Position numbers and translations under genes: made by a program | The notes under the pieces: generated by a model | What the model was told of the DNA's origin: nothing | Database searches by the model: none | The model's input: only the letters and a program-made list of their open reading frames with translations | Shown: one piece after another, positions 18,209 through 25,031 of the stretch | Position numbering within the stretch: the first letter of the stretch is position 1 | Layout of the letters: each line of letters begins with the position of its first letter | Assembly: GCA_024399135.1 (NCBI GenBank) | Contig: JAKSHY010000001.1 | Location: 62,001 to 126,000 of the forward strand | Source of the DNA: Lachnospiraceae bacterium | Lineage (GTDB): Bacteria > Bacillota > Clostridia > Lachnospirales > Lachnospiraceae | DNA length: 64,000 nt | Reading direction: 5' to 3'

Positions 18209-20782
18209 TTGGGTAAGAAATTGATTATTACAGAGAAACCTTCTGTTGCTAGAGACTATGCTCAGGTTTTGCATGTAAATAATAGACATAATGGTTATAT
18301 TGATAATGATGAATATGTCATAACCTGGTGTTTTGGACATCTCGTCGAAATGCTTTATCCAGAAGCATATGATATTAAATTCAAAAAATGGAATCTGGAA
18401 GATCTTCCTTTTCTCCCTGAAAAATATATATATGGTGTAGTTTCATCTGCGAAGGAACAATACAATATTGTTAATGGTTTTTTGCATGATGATAATATAG
18501 ATGAAGTTTTATGGGCTGGTGACTCTGGAAAAGAAGGACAGACTATCGAAGAAAATATTCGAAATTATGGTGGTGTCAGAGAAGGCATCGTCGAAAAAAG
18601 AGTATGGATTGATTCTCAGACAGAAGAAGAATTATTAAGAGGCATTAAAGAAGCTAAGCCTATGTCAGATTATGCTTCCTTAGGTGACTCTGGAATTATG
18701 AGAGCTATTGAGGATTATGCTTTAGGTATTAATTTTTCAAGAGCTTTGTCTGTAAAATATGGTGGATTATTAAATAAAGCGGCTGCTACAGATAATTATC
18801 AGGCTATTGCAGTAGGACGTGTTATGACATGCGTTCTAGGAATGATCGTTGATAGAGAAAGAGAAATTAGAAATTTCAATGATACTCCGTTTTTTAGAGT
18901 GATTGGTAGAAGTGATAAATCGATTCCCTTTGAATGGAGAGCTGTTCAAGGTTCAAAATATTTTGAATCTCCTAAATTATACAAAGAAAATGGCTTTAAA
19001 TTAAAAGATGATGCTTTTGAACTTATTTCTTCTTTAGATGGAAAAGATGGAACAATAAGCTTCGTAGAAAAGAAACCATCTAAGAAAAAAGCACCTGCAT
19101 TATATAATCTTGCTGAATTACAGGCGGATTGCTCAAGAATATTTAAAATCACTCCGCAACAGACACTTGATATAGTTCAGGAATTATATGAAAAGAAATT
19201 GACGACATATCCAAGAACTGATGCAAGAGTTTTAACAACTGCAGTAGCAAAAGAGATTAGTAAAAATATCAATGGACTTAGAAATTATAGTCCATTGTCG
19301 AAATTTGTTGATACCATTAATGAAAATAAATGGTATCTCGGTATTGAAAAAACACAGTATACAGATGATTCAAAGGTAACAGATCACTATGCGATTATAC
19401 CTACAGGACAGACTAATTCAATTTCTTCGTTAAACGATCTAACACGAAAAGTATTTGAATTAATAGCTAAAAGATTCTTAGCAATCTTTTATCCACCGGC
19501 AGAATATGTTCAAGCAAAAATAACGGTAGTTATAGATGCTGAATCTTTATTTGCTTCATCAAAAGTTCTTTCAAAACTAGGATATATGGAAGTGTCAGGC
19601 GCTCCAAAGGTATCAGAGCCTTCTAAAGAAAAGAAGAGTAAAAATGAAAATGATGAGCAGGTACAGGATGAAGAGGATGAAAGTACTGAAGATGAAAAGA
19701 AGAATCTTTTAGATCTTGCTGAACACGCAAAGATTGGAGATGTTATTAAGTTTGCATCATTTGAAATCAAAGAAGGTAAAACTTCCCCACCTAAAAGATA
19801 TACATCCGGAACTATTATTCTCGCCATGGAAAATGCCGGTAATTTAATAGAAGACGAAGAGTTAAGAGCTCAGATCAAAACAACAGGTATTGGAACCGCC
19901 GCAACAAGGCAGGGAATATTGGAAAAGCTTGATACGAATAAATATATTTGTATTAATAAAAAAACACAAGTTATTACTCCAGAAAATTTCGGTGAAATGA
20001 TATATGAAGTTGTTAAAATGACTGCTCCATCATTATTAAATCCAGAAATGACAGCTTCCTGGGAAAAAGGACTTGATGGAATTACCAATAAAACTGTTGA
20101 ATTGAAAGATTATAGAAGTAAGCTCGAAGATTTCGTGAGAAATGGAACTATTAAGATTGTTAATAGTGATCTTTCAAGTGAAATATCAGATAAAATAAGT
20201 CCTTTTGTTAGCAAAGATGCTAAAATGAAACGTTCATTGATGCTTAAATGTCCATTATGTAAGGATGGAGATTTGACTACAACACCATTTGGATTTGGCT
20301 GTAGCAATTATTCTAAGGAAGATAATCCGTGTAAATTTTCACTTGGTACAATTTTAGGTAAAAAGATTTCAGAAAAGGATTTTGTAGATTTAATTACAAA
20401 TGGAAAAACTAAAGTAATTAAAGGTTTTAAATCAAAGGCTGGAAAGAAATTTGATGCATCATTAGTTTTAAGGGATGGACAAATTGGATTTGATTTTGGT
20501 GAGAATGAAGTAAATGAATCATCTATTCTATGTCCCAAGTGTGCTAACAACAAGCTGAAGGTTGATAATAGATCATATTTTTGTGATTGTGGTTTTAGAA
20601 TATATCATACTGTCGCAAAAGTAAGATTGGATGAAGAAAAAATAGTAGAATTATTAAGTCTTAAAAGAACTAAAAAGAAGGTTACAGGTATGGTAGGAAA
20701 ATCTGGAAAAAGCTTTGATTCGGTTCTTAAATATGAGGATGAAAGAATTTCATTTGATTTTACTCTTGATGAGATTGATTAA
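18209..20782 (+). CDS. topB: DNA topoisomerase III (type IA)
   Basis: The start is TTG at 18209, six bases after a full AGGAGG, and gives the expected N-terminus MGKKLIITEKPSVA. The 857-residue enzyme relaxes or decatenates DNA through a 5'-phosphotyrosine. Its TOPRIM domain contains AGDSGKEGQ, the catalytic Tyr334 lies in TTYPRTDAR, and TGIGTAATR is the conserved downstream motif. A strongly acidic insert lies near 470-500 (EDESTEDEKK). The C-terminus has zinc-ribbon-like cysteine pairs (CPLCKDG and CPKCANN...CDC). It ends the argH-asd operon. A chromosomal housekeeping copy is as likely as an element-derived one; no transfer genes are near. Confidence 0.88.
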   Translation: MGKKLIITEKPSVARDYAQVLHVNNRHNGYIDNDEYVITWCFGHLVEMLYPEAYDIKFKKWNLEDLPFLPEKYIYGVVSSAKEQYNIVNGFLHDDNIDEVLWAGDSGKEGQTIEENIRNYGGVREGIVEKRVWIDSQTEEELLRGIKEAKPMSDYASLGDSGIMRAIEDYALGINFSRALSVKYGGLLNKAAATDNYQAIAVGRVMTCVLGMIVDREREIRNFNDTPFFRVIGRSDKSIPFEWRAVQGSKYFESPKLYKENGFKLKDDAFELISSLDGKDGTISFVEKKPSKKKAPALYNLAELQADCSRIFKITPQQTLDIVQELYEKKLTTYPRTDARVLTTAVAKEISKNINGLRNYSPLSKFVDTINENKWYLGIEKTQYTDDSKVTDHYAIIPTGQTNSISSLNDLTRKVFELIAKRFLAIFYPPAEYVQAKITVVIDAESLFASSKVLSKLGYMEVSGAPKVSEPSKEKKSKNENDEQVQDEEDESTEDEKKNLLDLAEHAKIGDVIKFASFEIKEGKTSPPKRYTSGTIILAMENAGNLIEDEELRAQIKTTGIGTAATRQGILEKLDTNKYICINKKTQVITPENFGEMIYEVVKMTAPSLLNPEMTASWEKGLDGITNKTVELKDYRSKLEDFVRNGTIKIVNSDLSSEISDKISPFVSKDAKMKRSLMLKCPLCKDGDLTTTPFGFGCSNYSKEDNPCKFSLGTILGKKISEKDFVDLITNGKTKVIKGFKSKAGKKFDASLVLRDGQIGFDFGENEVNESSILCPKCANNKLKVDNRSYFCDCGFRIYHTVAKVRLDEEKIVELLSLKRTKKKVTGMVGKSGKSFDSVLKYEDERISFDFTLDEID

Positions 20783-20822
20783 TTATCATTTTTCCTTTAA
20801 TTTACTTTATTTTCATTGATTT

Positions 20823-20851
20823 TTGATAGCGAGTGTGCGAAAATATTTAAT
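20823..20851 (+). promoter_or_regulatory. Promoter of the Fe-S scaffold/GGGtGRT pair
   Basis: TTGATA (20823-20828) and TTTAAT (20846-20851) are separated by 17 bases. The leader of about 35 bases contains GCG-rich repeats (TGCGCGTAATGCG) in an otherwise AT-rich sequence and ends in AAAGGAG. The GC-rich patch could be an operator but shows no clear palindrome. Confidence 0.55.
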
Positions 20852-20892
20852 GCGCGTAATGCGATATATTTAAACTTGAAAGGAGTACTCAC

Positions 20893-21585
20893 ATGATTTA
20901 TTCAAAAGAAGTTGAAGAAATGTGTCCCGTTAAGCAGGGTGTTCATCACGGTTGTGCACCTATTCCTGAAGAAGCAAAATGGGTAAAAGCAAAAGAAGTT
21001 AAGGATATTTCCGGTTATACACATGGTATTGGCTGGTGTGCACCTCAGCAGGGTGCTTGTAAGCTTTCCTTAAACGTTAAGGAGGGTATCATCCAGGAAG
21101 CTCTTGTTGAGACTATTGGATGTTCAGGTATGACTCATTCAGCAGCTATGGCAGCTGAAATTCTTCCTGGATTAACAGTTATGGAAGCATTAAATACAGA
21201 CCTTGTTTGTGATGCTATTAATACAGCTATGAGAGAATTATTCCTCCAGATCGTATATGGACGTACACAGTCTGCATTCTCTGAGGGTGGTCTTGCAATT
21301 GGTGCTGGACTTGAAGATCTTGGTAAGGGATCTCGTTCAATGGTTGGTACTACATATGGTACACTCTCTAAGGGCCCTAGATACCTTGAACTTACAGATG
21401 GTTACATTACAGGTGTTGCTTTAGATGAGGATGATGAAATCATTGGTTACAAGTATGTAAACTTTGGTAAGATGATGGACTTCATCAAGGCTGGCGATGA
21501 CGCTAATAAGGCATTTGAAAAGGCTCAGGGTCAGTATGGCCGTGTTGATGATGCTGTTCGTGTAATCGACCCAAGAAAAGAGTAA
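20893..21585 (+). CDS. Iron-sulfur cluster scaffold-like protein (NifU/IscU-N-like)
   Basis: The 230-residue protein resembles the family annotated as Fe-S cluster assembly scaffold in Lachnospiraceae. The stretch ETIGCSGMTHSAAMAAEIL, followed by GLTVMEAL, parallels the IscU/NifU motif around its second cysteine. Further cysteines occur in EMCPVKQ, HHGCAPI and GWCAPQQGAC. The C-terminal 100 residues are unlike IscU. Codon choice is strongly biased, as in highly expressed genes. It is followed 20 bases later by the GGGtGRT gene, and the two share a promoter and terminator. Cluster binding is inference from the cysteines. Confidence 0.75.
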   Translation: MIYSKEVEEMCPVKQGVHHGCAPIPEEAKWVKAKEVKDISGYTHGIGWCAPQQGACKLSLNVKEGIIQEALVETIGCSGMTHSAAMAAEILPGLTVMEALNTDLVCDAINTAMRELFLQIVYGRTQSAFSEGGLAIGAGLEDLGKGSRSMVGTTYGTLSKGPRYLELTDGYITGVALDEDDEIIGYKYVNFGKMMDFIKAGDDANKAFEKAQGQYGRVDDAVRVIDPRKE

Positions 21586-21605
21586 GGAATAGGAGGATTA
21601 ATAAG

Positions 21606-22625
21606 ATGGCATTATTTGAATCATATGAAAGAAGAGAGCCTCAGATTCTTGCTGTATTAAAGCAGTATGGCATCAATTCTATTGAGGAATGTAAAGATAT
21701 CACAATGGCTGCTGGTATCGATGTATATAACTTGATCGAAGGAATTCAGCCAATTTGTTTTGAAAATGCAAAGTGGGCTTACACAGTAGGTGCTGCTATT
21801 GCTATTAAGAAGAACTGCCGTAAGGCTGCTGATGCTGCAGCTGCAATCGGTGAAGGTCTTCAGGCTTTCTGTATCCCAGGTTCAGTTGCAGATACACGTA
21901 AGGTTGGTCTTGGACATGGTAACCTTGGTAAGATGCTTCTTGAAGAAGAAACAGAATGTTTCGCTTTCTTAGCAGGACATGAGTCATTCGCTGCTGCAGA
22001 AGGTGCTATCGGTATTGCAGAAAAGGCTAATAAAGTTCGTCAGACTCCATTAAGAGTAATCTTAAACGGTTTAGGAAAAGACGCAGCTCAGATTATTTCA
22101 AGAATAAATGGTTTCACATTTGTTGAAACAGAGTATGATCCTTATACAAATACAGTAAAGGAAGTATCACGTAAGTGTTACTCAAAGAATCCAGCTTCTC
22201 CACGTGCATTAGTTAACTGTTATGGTGCTAATGATGTATGTGAAGGTGTTGCTATCATGTGGAAGGAAAATGTTGATGTATCTATTACAGGTAACTCAAC
22301 TAACCCTACAAGATTCCAGCATCCAGTAGCTGGTACATATAAGAAGGAAAGACTTGAAGCTGGTAAGAAGTACTTCTCAGTTGCTTCAGGTGGTGGTACA
22401 GGTCGTACACTTCACCCAGATAACATGGCTGCAGGTCCTGCTTCATATGGTATGACAGATACTATGGGACGTATGCATTCAGATGCCCAGTTCGCTGGTT
22501 CTTCATCAGTTCCTGCTCACGTAGAAATGATGGGATTAATCGGTGCAGGTAATAACCCTATGGTTGGTATGACAGTATCAACTGCTGTATCTATCGAAGA
22601 AGCTGCAAAGGCTGGTAAGTTCTAA
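21606..22625 (+). CDS. GGGtGRT protein, conserved and of unknown function
   Basis: The 339-residue soluble protein carries the name-giving motif in SGGGTGRTLHPDNMAAGP near residue 260, and a Gly/Ala-rich N-terminal half. I recognise it as the family called GGGtGRT protein, which has no established activity. It pairs with the scaffold-like gene (20-nt gap, its own Shine-Dalgarno AGGAGG) and shares its biased codon use, which suggests high expression. The glycine-rich loop could bind a phosphate or nucleotide, but nothing here proves it. No signal or membrane segment is seen. Confidence 0.82.
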   Translation: MALFESYERREPQILAVLKQYGINSIEECKDITMAAGIDVYNLIEGIQPICFENAKWAYTVGAAIAIKKNCRKAADAAAAIGEGLQAFCIPGSVADTRKVGLGHGNLGKMLLEEETECFAFLAGHESFAAAEGAIGIAEKANKVRQTPLRVILNGLGKDAAQIISRINGFTFVETEYDPYTNTVKEVSRKCYSKNPASPRALVNCYGANDVCEGVAIMWKENVDVSITGNSTNPTRFQHPVAGTYKKERLEAGKKYFSVASGGGTGRTLHPDNMAAGPASYGMTDTMGRMHSDAQFAGSSSVPAHVEMMGLIGAGNNPMVGMTVSTAVSIEEAAKAGKF

Positions 22626-22650
22626 ATTATAGAATAAGCATATTTAGTTT

Positions 22651-22679
22651 AGAGGACTCTTATATAGAGTCCTCTTTTT
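22651..22679 (+). terminator. Terminator after the GGGtGRT gene
   Basis: A perfect 9-bp stem (AGAGGACTC, 22651-22659, with GAGTCCTCT, 22667-22675) has a 7-nt loop and a T-run. Confidence 0.9.
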
Positions 22680-22690
22680 GTACTTCTATG

Positions 22691-22719
22691 TTGTTAATAA
22701 GCTATGTATTTGATATAAT
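22691..22719 (+). promoter_or_regulatory. Promoter of the zinc-ribbon membrane protein gene
   Basis: TTGTTA (22691-22696) and a perfect TATAAT (22714-22719) are 17 bases apart, just after the preceding terminator. The leader is about 23 bases with GGAGGG as Shine-Dalgarno. Confidence 0.7.
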
Positions 22720-22748
22720 TCAAAATAAAAAACGGAGGGTTCAAAATT

Positions 22749-23288
22749 ATGTTTTGTCCAAAATGCGGTAAAAATTTACCAGATAATGCCATGTTCTGTG
22801 ATGGATGTGGAACAAATTTAAGTCAGGCGACTTCGATGCCTGCTTCATATGCTAAAAAATCAAGTGTTGGCATGGGGTTTAAAATTGTTTTTGCAGTTAT
22901 AGGATTATTAACATTGATTGGTGCATTTTTACCATTTTATTCGGCTTCAGATAACTTAGGAATGGGTCTTAGCAATTCTGCAACATTGTTTGATATGGAT
23001 GATGGTCTTGCATCATTTATTGCATTTGCATTGATGTTTTTTGGCGCTTTTTATATTCTTACAGGTTTTGTAACAGCAAAGGGACTATATATTACATCTC
23101 TTGTATTTTCTGTCTTTGGATTTTTATGCAATCTTTTAATGTTATTTGCTAAATTTGCTGCAGAGGATAAGTATTCTAATTTTGGTGGTGTAGCTTCAGT
23201 ATCAATGGGAATTGGTTTCTGGTTTTGCATGTTAGGTACTATTGCTATATTTGTTCTTTCAATTATTGGCATTTCTAAGAAAAAATAA
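22749..23288 (+). CDS. Zinc-ribbon membrane protein of unknown function
   Basis: The 179-residue protein starts with a cytoplasmic zinc ribbon: CPKCG (3-7) and CDGCG, a CxxC-x12-15-CxxC pattern. A short linker and four likely hydrophobic segments follow (about 37-55, 78-103, 108-130, 150-175). Such zinc-ribbon/membrane proteins are common in Clostridia and uncharacterised. It has its own promoter and is followed by a DUF2752 gene and another zinc-ribbon membrane gene, so the three may form a functional set. Confidence 0.75.
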   Translation: MFCPKCGKNLPDNAMFCDGCGTNLSQATSMPASYAKKSSVGMGFKIVFAVIGLLTLIGAFLPFYSASDNLGMGLSNSATLFDMDDGLASFIAFALMFFGAFYILTGFVTAKGLYITSLVFSVFGFLCNLLMLFAKFAAEDKYSNFGGVASVSMGIGFWFCMLGTIAIFVLSIIGISKKK

Positions 23289-23309
23289 GATTTTAATGGT
23301 AATGGTAAC

Positions 23310-23720
23310 GTGGACTTAAAGAAACGTTCTGATTATCAAATTTATCAGGTGGGAAAGTGGTTTTGGATACTGGTACTTTTACTGTTATTCACATTTTCCT
23401 ACTGGGGATATGATAATTACATTAAAGATAAGTATTTTTGCGTGTTTAAATCCTTGACTGGAATTCCGTGTCCGGGATGTGGTGGAACAAGAGCTGTTTT
23501 AGCGTTGGCTAAAGGGCATTTGACAGATAGTTTTTTATATCATCCATCAGTTATATTTTTCTTTATTGAATATATTCATTTTATGAGTCGAATGTATTAT
23601 AAAATACATATTAATACTGAGAAAATTGATAGGAAGATTAATATAGAAAGATATGTATATGCTTTTGTTTTTGTTTTAATTTTGCAATGGATACTTAAAA
23701 TAGTTATAATACTATTATAA
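23310..23720 (+). CDS. DUF2752 family small membrane protein
   Basis: The 136-residue protein has the DUF2752 signature CPGCGGTRAVLALAKGHLT (about 53-71) between hydrophobic segments (about 16-33, 78-93, 112-134). The family's function is unknown; the Cys pair suggests metal binding or redox. The start is a GTG at 23310 with no recognisable Shine-Dalgarno, and no in-frame ATG lies upstream. It lies 21 bases after the zinc-ribbon gene and is closed by a good terminator, so it is the second gene of a two-gene operon. Confidence 0.78.
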   Translation: MDLKKRSDYQIYQVGKWFWILVLLLLFTFSYWGYDNYIKDKYFCVFKSLTGIPCPGCGGTRAVLALAKGHLTDSFLYHPSVIFFFIEYIHFMSRMYYKIHINTEKIDRKINIERYVYAFVFVLILQWILKIVIILL

Positions 23721-23748
23721 GGCTTTAGTTTTATGCTAAAGCCTTTTT
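23719..23748 (+). terminator. Terminator after the DUF2752 gene
   Basis: A 10-bp perfect stem (AAGGCTTTAG, 23719-23728, with CTAAAGCCTT, 23736-23745) is followed by T. Its first two bases are the last two of the DUF2752 stop codon. Confidence 0.85.
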
Positions 23749-23796
23749 AAGTTAATGATGTAATTATTTTAGTTTAATTATGGTGAGGTGAAGAAA

Positions 23797-24396
23797 GTGG
23801 TTCAATTTTGTAAGCTATGTGGTTCTGAATTGATAGAAGGAAAGAATTTTTGCCCTGAATGTGGCAGCCCTGTAAATAAGACTGATGAAGATAGTCATAA
23901 TGAAAATGTAAATACATCTGAAGATATGAATATTCATAATTATCAGAAAATTGATGCAGATGATTTTCTTGGAAACAATAATAAATATACTGATAACGGA
24001 AAATTTTCAGGAATTAATAATAAAGGTTACACAGAAGTTGAATATGATACCGGAGAGGTTGTGTTAACAACTGGTCCGATATGCGGTATCTTAAGTGTCA
24101 CTCTTGGAATTTTTTCGATGATATGCTGCTGTTGGTTTGGCTTTTTAGGATTACTTTTTTCTGTTCCGGCAATTATTCTTGGAATACTAAGCTTTAAGCG
24201 TAAAGAGAGTAATCAGGGACTTGCGATAGTTGGAATAGTTTGTGCTTCTATTGGCTTATTATTATCTGTATTTATGGGTATTAGCTCGCTTTTATATACT
24301 AAAATTGTTGATAATGCCAGTGATAATTTAAAGAAGTTATCAGAAATTGATAGTATAGATGAGCTTCTTGACGCACTTAAGGATTTTTTAAGATAA
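23797..24396 (+). CDS. Zinc-ribbon and DUF4190-like membrane protein
   Basis: The protein of about 199 residues opens with a zinc ribbon (CKLCG...CPECG), then an Asn/Asp-rich linker, then a DUF4190-like region of two hydrophobic segments with the loop SFKRKESNQGLAIVGIVCASIGL. The start is taken at the GTG at 23797, six bases after GAGGTG; an in-frame GTG at 23788 overlaps that site and is the alternative. The C-terminal tail is charged. The function is unknown. It resembles 22749-23288 in layout but not in sequence outside the zinc ribbon. Confidence 0.75.
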   Translation: MVQFCKLCGSELIEGKNFCPECGSPVNKTDEDSHNENVNTSEDMNIHNYQKIDADDFLGNNNKYTDNGKFSGINNKGYTEVEYDTGEVVLTTGPICGILSVTLGIFSMICCCWFGFLGLLFSVPAIILGILSFKRKESNQGLAIVGIVCASIGLLLSVFMGISSLLYTKIVDNASDNLKKLSEIDSIDELLDALKDFLR

Positions 24397-24403
24397 AATA
24401 TAA

Positions 24404-24440
24404 ATGAGCATGTTCTATACTGAACATGCTCATATGTTTT
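24404..24440. terminator. Bidirectional terminator between convergent genes
   Basis: A perfect 12-bp inverted repeat (ATGAGCATGTTC, 24404-24415, with GAACATGCTCAT, 24422-24433) has a 6-nt loop. A short T-run on the plus side and an AAAATATAAAT stretch on the other fit use by both convergent genes. Confidence 0.8.
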
Positions 24441-24912
24441 AATTAGTTTCTTCTGTTTTAGTCAGATTTTCATATTTTTCACCATGAAGAATTCTTATTA
24501 TATATTGAATTTCTGTACTTGCTTTAGAATAAAGAACATAAGCGCGGTTAATTATATCATCTCTATATTCTTCACTCTCAAAAGCAGTGTGATATTTATC
24601 AACTGCGTCGGACATATTCTTTGAAGCATCCTCAGCCAATTCTTTAACTCCATCAAATCCATCAGGAACTTCTAATTCACTCATCTGCGAAAATGTCTGT
24701 TTTAACTGATCTAAATATACCAGCAATGTATCAGCATAACCTTCAGATGTTGTGTCTAATTCGTTAATTGCTTCGTCTAGAGCAGTTATATTATTAAAGA
24801 ATTTCGCCATGTTTTCCTGATATGAAGCCTTGTCAGGACCGCTTTCTAAGGCACAGCCATATAATAATAGTGTTAAAATTATACTTCCAAGTAAATACTT
24901 TATTTTTTTCAT
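24439..24912 (-). CDS. Putative lipoprotein of unknown function
   Basis: The start is set at 24912, nine bases after GAGGA; the frame stays open further upstream but without a Shine-Dalgarno. The 157-residue product begins MKKIKYLLGSI and has a hydrophobic stretch ending LLLYGC, an acceptable lipobox, so it is probably exported and lipidated. The mature part is acidic and helical, with no recognised domain. It is divergent from metH, whose start is 120 bases away; no functional link is evident. Confidence 0.75.
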   Translation of the reverse strand: MKKIKYLLGSIILTLLLYGCALESGPDKASYQENMAKFFNNITALDEAINELDTTSEGYADTLLVYLDQLKQTFSQMSELEVPDGFDGVKELAEDASKNMSDAVDKYHTAFESEEYRDDIINRAYVLYSKASTEIQYIIRILHGEKYENLTKTEETN

Positions 24913-25031
24913 TTTTATTATCCTCAACGTTAAAAATGTAACATAAATAAACAAAACATACAAGAAAGTACATAGTATTTTGAAGGGAATTATGATATTT
25001 TAATAATAATATTTTCAAGAAGGGTATATAT

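Noticed and set aside
18500-18560. Loss of the second TOPRIM Asp in topoisomerase III (AGDSGKEGQ)
   Set aside because: A glycine or other residue here also occurs in some TopIII lineages (for example DAGREGE forms), so I do not call it degenerate.
24964-25031. Riboswitch (SAM or cobalamin) before metH
   Set aside because: The gap from the divergent gene is too short for a known class and no conserved core is recognisable.
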